Shown here piece after piece: positions 26,171-37,049 of a stretch of 64,000 nucleotides of DNA. The notes under the pieces are model-generated. The model did not search any database. It saw only the letters and a list, made by a program, of their open reading frames with translations, and was not told the origin of the DNA. The stretch lies in NCBI RefSeq assembly GCF_001952935.1, contig NZ_CP018319.1, forward strand, positions 5,042,001 through 5,106,000, written 5' to 3'. This DNA is from Pseudomonas frederiksbergensis (GTDB taxonomy: Bacteria; Pseudomonadota; Gammaproteobacteria; Pseudomonadales; Pseudomonadaceae). Numbering within the stretch: position 1 is the first letter of the stretch; each line of letters begins with the position of its first letter. Made by a program: the position numbers and the translations under genes.

Positions 26171-26958
26171 CTCCATCTAATAACGCTCAAAACGATCAGC
26201 CCCTGCTGGACATTCGCGGGTTGCACAAAAAGTACGGCCAGCTCGAGGTGCTCAAGGGCGTTGACCTGACCATGCAGCGCGGCAACGTCGTCACGCTGAT
26301 CGGTTCCAGCGGCTCGGGCAAGACCACGCTGCTGCGTTGCGTGAACATGCTCGAAGAGTTCCAGGGCGGGCAGATCATGCTTGATGGCGAGTCCATCGGT
26401 TATGACGAGGTCAACGGCAAGCGCGTGCGTCACGCGGAAAAAGTCATCGCGCGGCATCGGGCCATGACCGGCATGGCATTCCAGCAGTTCAACCTGTTTC
26501 CGCACCTCACGGCGTTGCAGAACGTCACCCTCGGTTTGCTCAAGGTCAAAAAGCTGCCCAAGGATGAAGCGGTGGCCCTGGCGGAAAAATGGCTGGAGCG
26601 GGTCGGCTTGCTGGAACGCCGCGATCACTTCCCCGGTCAGTTGTCCGGTGGTCAGCAGCAGCGTGTGGCGATTGCCCGGGCGATTGCGATGAACCCGAGC
26701 CTGATGCTGTTCGACGAAGTCACTTCGGCCCTCGACCCGGAACTGGTGGGCGAAGTGCTGAGCGTGATCAAAGGCCTGGCCGAGGATGGCATGACCATGC
26801 TGCTGGTGACCCACGAAATGCGTTTCGCCTTCGAGGTCTCGGACAAGATCGTTTTCATGAATCAGGGGCGGATCGAAGAGCAGGGGCCACCCAAGGAACT
26901 GTTCGAACGCCCGCAATCACCGCGTCTGGCGGAGTTTCTCAAGAACACGCGGTTCTGA
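26167..26958 (+). CDS. Amino acid ABC transporter ATP-binding protein
   Basis: A 263 aa GlnQ/HisP-type ATPase. Walker A GSSGSGKTTLLRC, Q-loop at MAFQQFNLFPHL, signature LSGGQQQRVAIARA and Walker B LMLFDEVTSALDPEL are all intact. It forms a dimer that powers uptake through the two permeases. The gene is translationally coupled to the second permease and is followed by ridA after 42 bases. Confidence 0.94.
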   Translation: MTPSNNAQNDQPLLDIRGLHKKYGQLEVLKGVDLTMQRGNVVTLIGSSGSGKTTLLRCVNMLEEFQGGQIMLDGESIGYDEVNGKRVRHAEKVIARHRAMTGMAFQQFNLFPHLTALQNVTLGLLKVKKLPKDEAVALAEKWLERVGLLERRDHFPGQLSGGQQQRVAIARAIAMNPSLMLFDEVTSALDPELVGEVLSVIKGLAEDGMTMLLVTHEMRFAFEVSDKIVFMNQGRIEEQGPPKELFERPQSPRLAEFLKNTRF

Positions 26959-27000
26959 TTTTTTTCAAAAGCATTTTTACTTCAACCAGGAGAAACACTC

Positions 27001-27390
27001 ATGAGTATTACTCGTTACGGCACCGGCAGCACCGCCGGTGGCGGCCAGCCCCGTCCTTTCGCCCGCGCCGTTGAAGCCGATGGCTGGCTGCATGTGTCCG
27101 GGCAAGTACCGGCGCTGGATGGCGAAATCATTGTGGGTGGCATCGTCGAACAGACTCACCAGACCATGAAGAACCTGATCGCGATTCTCGAAGAGGCAGG
27201 TTACGGCCTCGAAGATGTGGTGCGCACCGGTGTGTGGCTGGAAGACCCGCGGGATTTCTGGAGTTTCAACAAGGTGTTCTCCGAGTACTTCAAAAGCGAA
27301 CACGCACCGGCCCGGGCCTGTGTGCAGGCGAACATGATGGTCGATTGCAAGGTCGAGATCGATTGCATCGCGTATAAGAAAAAGGCCTGA
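27001..27390 (+). CDS. RidA-family enamine/imine deaminase
   Basis: A 129 aa Rid protein that hydrolyses reactive enamine/imine intermediates released by PLP enzymes. The conserved arginine is in the block HAPARACVQANMMVDCKVEI, and GWLHVSGQVPALDGEIIVGG matches the family N-terminal half. An AGGAGAAA ribosome site precedes the ATG. It lies between the transporter and the PLP-enzyme gene, which suggests it clears the intermediate of that specific dehydratase rather than acting as the housekeeping RidA. Confidence 0.9.
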   Translation: MSITRYGTGSTAGGGQPRPFARAVEADGWLHVSGQVPALDGEIIVGGIVEQTHQTMKNLIAILEEAGYGLEDVVRTGVWLEDPRDFWSFNKVFSEYFKSEHAPARACVQANMMVDCKVEIDCIAYKKKA

Positions 27391-27397
27391 CCCTAAT

Positions 27398-27504
27398 GAT
27401 CGTTCCCCACGCTCCGCGTGGGAATGCAGCCCGGGACGCTCCGCGTCCCAATGCGATTGCTGCGCGTCCATTGAGGCATTCCCACGCAGAGCGTGGGAAC
27501 GATC
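27398..27504. repeat. Palindromic GATCGTTCCCACGC element, copy 3
   Basis: Starts GATCGTTCCCCACGC (one extra C) and ends GCGTGGGAACGATC, with the same centre orientation as copy 1. It separates ridA from the IclR gene and may limit read-through. Confidence 0.82.
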
Positions 27505-27547
27505 ATTAGCGGTAAACTCCCGGCGACTTTGAATGGGAACCACTGAC

Positions 27548-28312
27548 ATGACCGAAGACACCATCAAGCGCCGGGCTCGCGGTCTGGACCGGGCGTTCGA
27601 TATCCTCGATTTTCTCAAGGAAGTCGGCAAGCCGCTGCGCCCGAACGAAATCGCCAGCGGCATCGGCAGCCCGAAATCCACGGTCTACGAATTGGTTGCC
27701 TCCCTGCTGGAGCGGCGGATTCTGGAGGCCGTGGGCAAGGACGGTCACGTCTACCTCGGCCGTCAGCTGTACTTCCTCGGGCAGGCGCATCTGCGCCATT
27801 TCGACCTGACCCGCGAGGCCGATCACGCCTTGCAGGAGATCGTCAGCCAGACCCGCGAAACCGCGCAGATGTGCCTGCTCAACGGGCGCAAATACACCGT
27901 GGCCTTGATGAAAGAGGGCGAGCGGCATTTCCGCATTTCCTCGGACATCGGCGAGAACGCGCCGATCCCCTGGACCGCTTCCGGGCGCTTGCTGCTGGCG
28001 CACTTGAACGACCAGGAAATCGTCGACCTGATTGATCACGACGACTTCATCCTGCCCAACGGCGAGCGTCTGCCGCTGGAGCAGTTTCTCGGTGAAATCC
28101 GTCAAGCCGCTATCGATGGCTTCTTCTCTTTCGATAGCGTTGCCGACACCTTTACCCATTGCTTCGCCGCCCCGGTCAAAGACCCGAACGGCGTGGCCAT
28201 TGCGACCCTGTGCATCGTCGCCCCACGGGCCGATGCCAAGAACAACTACAACGACTACCGCCGGGTGCTGATCGACAGCGCCAACAGCCTGGCCCGTCGC
28301 ATCAACGAATAA
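27548..28312 (+). CDS. IclR-family transcriptional regulator
   Basis: A 254 aa protein. The winged helix-turn-helix at about 10-75 (RAFDILDFLKEVGKPLRPNE and GSPKSTVYELVASLLERR) is followed by the IclR effector domain (ISSDIGENAPIPWTASGRLL). GGGAA eight bases upstream supports the ATG at 27548 over the one at 27533. It sits inside the cluster, between ridA and the PLP-enzyme gene, so it most likely controls these genes in response to the substrate or a breakdown product. Confidence 0.9.
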   Translation: MTEDTIKRRARGLDRAFDILDFLKEVGKPLRPNEIASGIGSPKSTVYELVASLLERRILEAVGKDGHVYLGRQLYFLGQAHLRHFDLTREADHALQEIVSQTRETAQMCLLNGRKYTVALMKEGERHFRISSDIGENAPIPWTASGRLLLAHLNDQEIVDLIDHDDFILPNGERLPLEQFLGEIRQAAIDGFFSFDSVADTFTHCFAAPVKDPNGVAIATLCIVAPRADAKNNYNDYRRVLIDSANSLARRINE

Positions 28313-28351
28313 CAGCGGCTGCCTGCGGCCGCGAATGTGAGGAGTTCGAGC

Positions 28352-29569
28352 ATGTTTTCTGTGAAAAATACTGCCACCGTGGAAAAGGGCTTTGCCCACA
28401 CAGGCGCCAATCTGGTGCGCGATGTCAGCCTGCCTGCGCTGGTGCTGCACCGCGACGCGCTGGAACACAACATTCGCTGGATGCAGGACTTTGTCAGCAA
28501 CAGCGGCGCCGAACTCGCCCCCCACGGTAAAACCAGCATGACCCCGGCGCTGTTTCGCCGCCAACTGGATGCCGGTGCCTGGGGCATCACCCTGGCCAGT
28601 GCCACCCAGACTCGTGCGGCTTACGCCCACGGCGTGCATCGGGTGCTGATGGCCAACCAACTGGTCGGTACGCCGAACATGGCGCTGATCGCTGATCTGC
28701 TGACAGACCCTGCCTTCGATTTCTATTGCATGGTCGATCACCCGGACAACGTCGCTGACCTAGGCGCGTATTTCGCCTCCCGCGGTGTGCGCTTGAACGT
28801 GATGATCGAGTACGGCGTGGTCGGCGGTCGTTGTGGTTGCCGCACGGAAGACGAAGTGGTCGCGCTGGCCAAAGCCATTGCTGCACAACCTGCCCTGGCG
28901 CTGACCGGGATCGAAGGTTACGAAGGGGTGATTCACGGCGATCACGCGGTGAGCGGTATTCGTGCATTCGCTGATTCTTTGGTGCGTCTGGCTGTGCAGT
29001 TGCAGGACAGCGGCGCGTTCGCCATTCCCAAGCCGATCATCACGGCATCGGGTTCGGCCTGGTATGACCTGATCGCTGAATCCTTCGAAGCGCAGAACGC
29101 TGGCGGGCGTTTCCTCAGTGTGCTGCGTCCCGGCAGCTACGTAGCTCACGACCATGGCATCTACAAAGAAGCGCAATGCTGCGTGCTCGACCGCCGCAGC
29201 GACCTGCATGAAGGCCTGCGCCCGGCGATGGAAGTCTGGGCGCATGTGCAGTCGTTGCCGGAACCGGGCTTTGCGGTGATCGCCCTGGGTAAACGCGACG
29301 TGGCCTACGACGCCGGGTTACCGGTGCCGCTGTTGCGTTACAAGGCGGGCGTGGTGCCGGCGACGGGCGACGACGTCAGCGCCTGCAAGGTGACAGCGGT
29401 GATGGACCAGCATGCGTTCATGACCGTGGCGCCGGGGGTTGAGCTGCGGGTGGGGGACATTATTTCCTTTGGTACTTCCCACCCGTGCCTGACGTTCGAC
29501 AAGTGGCGTATCGGGTGTCTGGTGGATGAGCAGCTGAATGTCATCGAAACCATGGAAACCTGTTTCTAA
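28352..29569 (+). CDS. PLP enzyme of the D-threonine aldolase / D-serine dehydratase fold; candidate D-glucosaminate dehydratase
   Basis: A 405 aa fold-III PLP enzyme. The Schiff-base lysine should be K60 in APHGKTSMTP. The barrel has MIEYGVVGGRCGCRT and the C-terminal domain has QHAFM and FGTSHPCLTFDKW, with His and Cys placed as in the metal site of this family. GAGGAG upstream supports ATG 28352. Known relatives include D-threonine aldolase and D-serine dehydratase. Because a KDG kinase follows and RidA precedes, I infer that it removes water and ammonia from an amino sugar acid such as D-glucosaminate to give 2-keto-3-deoxygluconate. A general D-amino acid deaminase is the alternative. 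Confidence 0.8.
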   Translation: MFSVKNTATVEKGFAHTGANLVRDVSLPALVLHRDALEHNIRWMQDFVSNSGAELAPHGKTSMTPALFRRQLDAGAWGITLASATQTRAAYAHGVHRVLMANQLVGTPNMALIADLLTDPAFDFYCMVDHPDNVADLGAYFASRGVRLNVMIEYGVVGGRCGCRTEDEVVALAKAIAAQPALALTGIEGYEGVIHGDHAVSGIRAFADSLVRLAVQLQDSGAFAIPKPIITASGSAWYDLIAESFEAQNAGGRFLSVLRPGSYVAHDHGIYKEAQCCVLDRRSDLHEGLRPAMEVWAHVQSLPEPGFAVIALGKRDVAYDAGLPVPLLRYKAGVVPATGDDVSACKVTAVMDQHAFMTVAPGVELRVGDIISFGTSHPCLTFDKWRIGCLVDEQLNVIETMETCF

Positions 29570-29586
29570 GGTTTAGACCGGGTCGC

Positions 29587-29669
29587 GGCCTTCGCGAGCA
29601 AGCCCGCTCCCACATTGGATCTCCGGTGTTCACATAACCCATGTGGGAGCGGGCTTGCTCGCGAAGGCG
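29587..29669. repeat. REP doublet between the PLP enzyme and KDG kinase genes
   Basis: Arms GCCTTCGCGAGCAAGCCCGC and its inverse around a short spacer. Both arms carry the GGGAGCGGGCTTGCTCGCG core found in the other REPs here. Confidence 0.85.
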
Positions 29670-29714
29670 GCCGACCAGATGCCACAAAAACACCGGACAG
29701 ACTGAGAACGAACA

Positions 29715-30650
29715 ATGAACACCATCAGCACCCTCGACCCCAACACCCCGCGTATCGCCCTGATCGGCGAGTGCATGATCGAGTTGCAGCAACGCGCCGA
29801 CGGCAGTCTGCAACAGAGTTTCGGTGGCGATACCTTGAACACGGCGGTTTACCTGTCCCGGGAGTTGGGCGAGGGCGGCATGGTGGATTACGTCACCGCC
29901 CTGGGCGACGACAGTTTCAGCGATGCCATGTGCCAGAGCTGGGCCGACGAAAACATCGGGCTTGATATGGTCCAGCGCTTGCCCGGCCGCTTGCCCGGTT
30001 TGTATTGCATCCAGACTGACGCTGCCGGCGAGCGGCGTTTTCTTTACTGGCGCAACGAGGCGGCCGTCCGCGACTGTTTCACCACCCCGGCTGCCGCGCC
30101 GATCCTGGCGGCACTGCCGGATTACGATGTGCTGTATTTCAGCGGCATCACCCTGGCGGTGCTCGGTGCGCAAGGTCGGGAGAAGCTGCTCGAAACCCTG
30201 GTCGAAGCCCGGCAGCGGGATGCGCGGATCGTGTTCGACAACAACTACCGACCACGTTTGTGGGCATCGATCGAGGAGGCACGGGCGGCCTATCGCAGCG
30301 TTCTGCCGTATGTTGACCTGGCGTTGCTGACCGTTGATGACGAGCAGGCGCTGTTTGATTTTTCCGATTGCGAGGCGGTGTTTGCCGCATACGAGCAGAT
30401 TGGCACGCCTGAAGTGGTACTCAAGCGTGGTGCCGAAGCGTGTTTGATTCGTTGTGATGGCGAGTCGTTTGAAGTGCCGGCGCAGGTGGTCGAACAGGTT
30501 GTGGACACCACGGCGGCGGGGGATTCGTTCAGCGCGGCGTATTTGGCCAGTCGCCTGAAAGGAGGCAGCCCGGTTGAGGCGGCTGAAGCGGGGCATCGAT
30601 TGGCGAGTCGGGTGATTCAGGTGCCGGGAGCACTTATTCCGAAAAACTGA
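29715..30650 (+). CDS. kdgK: 2-keto-3-deoxygluconate kinase
   Basis: PfkB-family sugar kinase of 311 aa that phosphorylates KDG to KDPG, the Entner-Doudoroff intermediate. Motifs: FGGDTLNTAVYLSRELG at the N-terminus and DTTAAGDSFSAAYLASRL with the catalytic Asp at the C-terminus. YRPRLW and KRGAEACL fit KdgK. It follows the PLP-enzyme gene, which suggests the pathway substrate to KDG to KDPG to pyruvate plus glyceraldehyde phosphate. Confidence 0.9.
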   Translation: MNTISTLDPNTPRIALIGECMIELQQRADGSLQQSFGGDTLNTAVYLSRELGEGGMVDYVTALGDDSFSDAMCQSWADENIGLDMVQRLPGRLPGLYCIQTDAAGERRFLYWRNEAAVRDCFTTPAAAPILAALPDYDVLYFSGITLAVLGAQGREKLLETLVEARQRDARIVFDNNYRPRLWASIEEARAAYRSVLPYVDLALLTVDDEQALFDFSDCEAVFAAYEQIGTPEVVLKRGAEACLIRCDGESFEVPAQVVEQVVDTTAAGDSFSAAYLASRLKGGSPVEAAEAGHRLASRVIQVPGALIPKN

Positions 30651-30657
30651 AATGCAA

Positions 30658-30713
30658 TCCCTGTGGCGAGGGGATTCTGTGGCGAGGGGGCAAGCCCCCT
30701 CGCCACAGGGCCC
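30658..30713. terminator. REP-like hairpin between convergent kdgK and parvulin genes
   Basis: CTGTGGCGAGGGGGCAAG pairs with the following CCCCCTCGCCACAG at 30678-30709, preceded by a partial copy of the same arm (TGTGGCGAGGGGATT). A very stable stem between two convergent genes, probably used as a terminator in both directions. Confidence 0.65.
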
Positions 30714-30725
30714 TCAGCCAACCGA

Positions 30726-31001
30726 TCAATCCCGGTAAAACACCTGCACCAGGTGATAGCCGAACTTGCTCTTGATCGGGCCATGCACAACCCGCAATGG
30801 TTTTTTGAAAATCACCGCATCGATAACCCCGACCATCTGTCCGGGCCGCACTTCACCCAGGTCGCCGCCGCGCTTGCCGGACGGGCAGGTGGAATACTTC
30901 TTGGCCAGCACATCGAAGGCTTCGCCCTTGGCGATGCGTTGTTTGAGCTGTTCGGCTTCTTCCGAGGTTTTCACCAGAATATGGCGGGCTTGAGCTTTCA
31001 T
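30726..31001 (-). CDS. Parvulin-type peptidyl-prolyl isomerase (small, cytoplasmic)
   Basis: A 91 aa stand-alone PpiC domain: ARHILVKTSEEAEQL at the start, STCPSGKRGGDLG in the middle and SKFGYHLVQVFYRD at the end. There is no signal peptide. It accelerates cis-trans change at prolines during folding. A paralogue of 93 aa lies at 46707, about half identical by eye. Confidence 0.93.
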   Translation of the reverse strand: MKAQARHILVKTSEEAEQLKQRIAKGEAFDVLAKKYSTCPSGKRGGDLGEVRPGQMVGVIDAVIFKKPLRVVHGPIKSKFGYHLVQVFYRD

Positions 31002-31067
31002 TGGCAGTACCTTGCAACGGTGGTGGCTATGTTGGTGCCAGCGTGAGGCGCGCGATTATGCCTGATC

Positions 31068-33605
31068 TCAGTCCGGTTGGCCGATCATCGCGCGAATCTT
31101 GTTGGCCATCAGGTCAATGGAAAACGGCTTGGCCACCATGTCCATGCCTTCCTCCAGGAAGCCCTGGCGCTCGGCGGCTTTTTCCGCATAACCGGTCATA
31201 AACAGCACTTTGAGCGCGGGCCGATGCTGGCGGGCAATCTCCGCCAGTTGCCGACCGTTCATCCCCGGCAGCCCGACATCGGTGACCAGCAAATCGATCC
31301 GCAGGTCGGATTCGAGCAGGGGCAGGGCGGTCTTCGCGTCTTCGGCTTCATGGGCGTGATAACCCAACTCCTTGAGCAGATCGAGCACCAGCATGCGCAC
31401 CGCCGGGTCGTCCTCCACCAACACCACGGTTTCCCCGGCAATCGCGGCCGGCGCTTCGCTGGTGACCGGCATCAAGACGTTTTCGGGCTCTGCGTTATGC
31501 AGCCGCGGCAGGTACAGACGGACGCTGGTGCCCTGGCCCGGCAAGCTGAACAGGCTGACATGCCCACCCGACTGCTGGGCAAAACCATAGATCATCGACA
31601 ACCCAAGACCGGTGCCTTGGCCGATGGGTTTGGTGGTGAAGAATGGGTCGAAGGCCTTGGCCAGCACCGACGGGGTCATCCCGGTGCCGTTGTCGCTGAC
31701 GGCAATCATCAGATAATCCCCGGCCTTGACCGGTTCCAGGGTGTTGATGTCACTGCTGTCGAGGTACACGTTGGCGGTTTCGATCCGCAACTCGCCGCCG
31801 TCGGGCATGGCGTCCCGGGCGTTGATCACCAGATTGAGCAGGCCGTTTTCCAGCTGGCTGACGTCGGTGCTGACCGGCCAGACGTCATCGGCCAGTTGCA
31901 GTTTGAGCTCGATGTGATCGCCCGTGGTCCGACTGAGCAGGTCTTCCAGGGAATGGATCAGATCATTGGCGTTCAGCGGCCTGCGGTCCAGTGACTGACG
32001 CCGGGAAAACGCCAGCAGGCGATGGGTCAGGGCGGCGGCGCGGTTGGCCGAGGACACTGCCGCCTCGCTGAAACGCCCTACCTCGGCGGCGCGCCCGTCG
32101 GCGATGTAGCGCTGCATCAAGTCGAGGCTGCCGATAATTCCGGTGAGCATATTGTTGAAGTCATGGGCGATGCCGCCGGTAAGCTGGCCGAGGGCTTCCA
32201 TCTTCTGGGCATGGCGCAACGCCTCTTCGGCCCGTTCGCGTTCGAACATCTCGTTCTGCAGTCGCTGGTTGGCTTGCGCCAATTGTTGAGTGCGGGCGGC
32301 GACTCGTTCCTCAAGGGTTTCGTTGAGATTGCGCAGGGCTTCTTCGGTCTGTTTGCGCTCGGTTTCGTCAATCACAAAGATATAGAAGCCATTGACCGCA
32401 CCATCCGCGCCGTGGCGCGGCAAGTAGTTCATCAGGGCATGGCGGATGCTGCCGTCACGGTGCGAGGTGCTGAGGCTGAAACAACAAGGTTTGCCGGACA
32501 GCGCCTGTGCGATGTGTTCGGCGCGCAAGGCATAGGCTTCTTCACCCAGTACTTCGCGGATGGTCTTGCCAAAGAGCTCCTGAGGCGTCAGCCCGTACCA
32601 GTCGAGGTAGGCCGCATTGTTCAGGCGAAAGCGTTCCTCGCTGTCCACGTAGCTGATCAGGATCGGCATGGCGTTGATGATCAGTTGCAGCTCGGTCTGA
32701 CTTTGCCGCAAGGCTTGTTCTGTATGTTTACGTTCGGTCAGGTCCAGGGCTGCGCCGAGGAAGCGGATTGGCCGGCCATGGTGGTCCTTGTAGCAACGAC
32801 CCCGGGCAAACACCCAGCGCAACTGACCGTCGGCTTGCAGCAGGCGATATTCCTCGGCGTACTCGGTGCCGTGGGTGATGGAGTGCTTGATGCTGCGGGC
32901 GACCATGGCGCGGTCTTGCGGGTGCACGCCTTGAAGGTAGGCGCTGATGGGCAACTGATTGGCGAGTAGCGGGTCGATACCGTGTAACTGGGCGAAGTGG
33001 GCGTCGGTGATGAAACGGTCTTCGTTGATGTCCCAGTCCCAGGTGCCCACGGCGTCGGTGGCCGCGAGGGCCAGTTGCAGGCGTTCCTCGGTTTCGTGCT
33101 GGGCCTTGAGGCTGGCAGCCGAACGCTGCTCGAGTTCGAGGGCGATGCGTCGGCGTTCGTTGGTTTCGATGGCGGTAACCAGAATCCCGGCGACCTGGGC
33201 GCTTTCATCGCGGATGGGGCTGTAGGTCAGGTCCAGCCAGAAGTCGGAATCCTGGCCATTACGCTGCAAGGTGAAGCGCTGTTCGCTGTAGGTCCGTACC
33301 TGTCCTTGTAGGACGGCGCTGTAAATGGGGTCGGTGAAGTCTTTTAACTCTGGCCAGACCAGGTGTGTCGGTTGTCCGAAAGCATGTGGATGTTTGCTGC
33401 CGGACAGCAGGGCGAAGCCGTCGTTGTAGATCTGGGTGAGCTGCGGCCCCCACAGCAACAGCATGGGCATCGGCGAATGAATCACGATATCCACGGCGGT
33501 GCGCAGGCTTTGCGGCCAGGTACTGGCAGCGCCCAGTGGGCTGAGTCTCCAGTCCAGTCGGGCAATCAAGGCCTGGGCATCGCTGCCGGTCGGTGTTGCG
33601 TTCAT
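31068..33605 (-). CDS. Hybrid sensor histidine kinase with PAS domains and receiver
   Basis: 845 aa with no membrane segment, so probably cytoplasmic. Order: PAS-like domain (about 10-165), PAS (about 180-300), PAS (about 305-425), coiled coil (EERVAARTQQLAQANQRLQN), HisKA with the phosphorylated His in GGIAHDFNNMLTGI, HATPase (NLVINARDAMPDGG and GTGLGLSMIYGFAQQSGG), then a C-terminal receiver with the acceptor Asp in LLVTDVGLPGMNG. AGGAC seven bases upstream supports ATG 33605 over the GTG at 33620. No partner regulator is adjacent. The signal is unknown. Confidence 0.92.
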   Translation of the reverse strand: MNATPTGSDAQALIARLDWRLSPLGAASTWPQSLRTAVDIVIHSPMPMLLLWGPQLTQIYNDGFALLSGSKHPHAFGQPTHLVWPELKDFTDPIYSAVLQGQVRTYSEQRFTLQRNGQDSDFWLDLTYSPIRDESAQVAGILVTAIETNERRRIALELEQRSAASLKAQHETEERLQLALAATDAVGTWDWDINEDRFITDAHFAQLHGIDPLLANQLPISAYLQGVHPQDRAMVARSIKHSITHGTEYAEEYRLLQADGQLRWVFARGRCYKDHHGRPIRFLGAALDLTERKHTEQALRQSQTELQLIINAMPILISYVDSEERFRLNNAAYLDWYGLTPQELFGKTIREVLGEEAYALRAEHIAQALSGKPCCFSLSTSHRDGSIRHALMNYLPRHGADGAVNGFYIFVIDETERKQTEEALRNLNETLEERVAARTQQLAQANQRLQNEMFERERAEEALRHAQKMEALGQLTGGIAHDFNNMLTGIIGSLDLMQRYIADGRAAEVGRFSEAAVSSANRAAALTHRLLAFSRRQSLDRRPLNANDLIHSLEDLLSRTTGDHIELKLQLADDVWPVSTDVSQLENGLLNLVINARDAMPDGGELRIETANVYLDSSDINTLEPVKAGDYLMIAVSDNGTGMTPSVLAKAFDPFFTTKPIGQGTGLGLSMIYGFAQQSGGHVSLFSLPGQGTSVRLYLPRLHNAEPENVLMPVTSEAPAAIAGETVVLVEDDPAVRMLVLDLLKELGYHAHEAEDAKTALPLLESDLRIDLLVTDVGLPGMNGRQLAEIARQHRPALKVLFMTGYAEKAAERQGFLEEGMDMVAKPFSIDLMANKIRAMIGQPD

Positions 33606-33724
33606 CAAGATGTCCTGCACTTAAGTCGGTGTGGCGGTGTCGACTATCCTTGTACCGCAGTAGATGCTGGCTGACCCGTTTGGGTCATTTTTATTCATTG
33701 AATGCTTCGCGGGTGCTTTTTGCC

Positions 33725-34834
33725 ATGGAAATCGATGCACTGTTAGGGCTCCTGGCCAGCCAGAATGGCTCCGATCTTTATCTGTCCACCGGTGCGCCAC
33801 CCAGCGCACGCTTCGAGGGTGTGCTTAAACCCTTGGCTGATCAGCCGTTCAAGCCGGGAGAAGTCGCGGCCATTGCCGCGTCCATCATGGACGCCGAACA
33901 GCGTCTTGAGTTCGATCGTGAACTGGAGATGAACCTGGCGATTTCCTTGGCCGGTATCGGGCGCTTTCGGGTCAATATCTTCAAACAACGCAACGATGTG
34001 TCAATCGTGGCGCGCAACATCAAGCTCGACATTCCGCGTTTCGAAAACTTAAAACTGCCGCCGGTACTGCTCGAGACGGTGATGCTCAAACAAGGACTGA
34101 TGCTGTTCGTCGGCGCTACCGGCTCGGGCAAGTCTACCTCGCTGGCGGCATTGATCGACTACCGCAATCGCCACAGCAGTGGCCACATCATCACCATCGA
34201 AGACCCGGTCGAATACATCCATCGGCACAAGAAATCAATCATCAACCAGCGCGAGGTCGGCGTCGATACCCGCAGTTTTCACGCCGCATTGAAGAACACC
34301 CTGCGCCAGGCACCGGACGTGGTGCTGATCGGCGAAATCCGTGACCGCGAAACGATGGAGCATGCACTGGCGTTTGCCGATACCGGTCATCTGGTGATTT
34401 CCACCCTGCATGCCCACAACGCCCATCAGGCGCTGGACCGCATCATCAACTTCTTCCCCGAGGAACGGCGGACACAGCTGCTTCACGACCTGGGCAACAA
34501 CCTCAAGGCGTTCGTGTCCCAACGGTTGGTGCACACCCGGGATGGTCAGCGACGGGCGGCGGTGGAAGTGATGATTGGGACGCCGACCATTGGCGATTTG
34601 ATCCGGCGCAATGAGTTATCCGAACTCAAGGGGATCATGGAGAAGTCTGTGGAGCTGGGGATGCAGACGTTCGACGGAGCGCTTTACGCATTGGTCGTCG
34701 AGGGGGCGATCAATGAGGAGGAAGCGTTGAAGTATGCGGATTCAGTGAACAATTTGCGTCTGCGGCTAAAGCTGCACGCCGAAGCGTCACCGCAATCCCA
34801 CGCACCACCGGGTGAATGGGGACTCATGGACTGA
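33725..34834 (+). CDS. PilT/PilU-family type IV pilus retraction ATPase
   Basis: A 369 aa hexameric secretion-superfamily ATPase. Walker A is GATGSGKS at 130-137, followed by ITIEDPVEYIHRHKKSIINQ, the Asp and His boxes (RQAPDVVLIGEIRDRETME and TLHAHNAHQALDRIINFFP) and a C-terminal domain. The SLAALIDYRN stretch after the P-loop and the long tail resemble PilU more than PilT. It sits alone, divergent from the hybrid kinase, far from any pilus genes in view. I therefore give no symbol. Confidence 0.88.
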   Translation: MEIDALLGLLASQNGSDLYLSTGAPPSARFEGVLKPLADQPFKPGEVAAIAASIMDAEQRLEFDRELEMNLAISLAGIGRFRVNIFKQRNDVSIVARNIKLDIPRFENLKLPPVLLETVMLKQGLMLFVGATGSGKSTSLAALIDYRNRHSSGHIITIEDPVEYIHRHKKSIINQREVGVDTRSFHAALKNTLRQAPDVVLIGEIRDRETMEHALAFADTGHLVISTLHAHNAHQALDRIINFFPEERRTQLLHDLGNNLKAFVSQRLVHTRDGQRRAAVEVMIGTPTIGDLIRRNELSELKGIMEKSVELGMQTFDGALYALVVEGAINEEEALKYADSVNNLRLRLKLHAEASPQSHAPPGEWGLMD

Positions 34835-34844
34835 TGTATCACTC

Positions 34845-34935
34845 CTGTGGGAGCGGGCTTGCTCGCGAAAGCGGTGTGTCAGTCGACATCTACGTTGATT
34901 GTTAAACCGTTTTCGCGAGCAAGCCCGCTCCCACA
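34845..34935. repeat. REP doublet between convergent pilus ATPase and aacS
   Basis: Arms CCTGTGGGAGCGGGC-TTGCTCGCGAAA and the inverse ending GCCCGCTCCCACA, with loop GTCAGTCGACATC similar to the loop of the cobN insert. Confidence 0.85.
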
Positions 34936-34941
34936 CTTGGG

Positions 34942-36897
<1,956 letters not shown>

Positions 36898-36928
36898 GGT
36901 TTGCCTCTTCTTGTTGCTCTCTCGTTCA

Positions 36929-37036
36929 GATCGTTCCCACGCTCTGCGTGGGAATGCCTCAGCGGACGCTCCGCGTTCGGCTCTTGGGACGCAGAGCGTC
37001 CCGGGCTGCATTCCCACGCAGAGCGTGGGAACGATC
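36929..37036. repeat. Palindromic GATCGTTCCCACGC element, copy 4
   Basis: 108 bp with ends GATCGTTCCCACGC and GCGTGGGAACGATC and the same centre orientation as copy 2 (the two are nearly identical). It splits the ketone-body operon between bdhA and aacS. Confidence 0.88.
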
Positions 37037-37049
37037 AGGGTCCGGTTGG

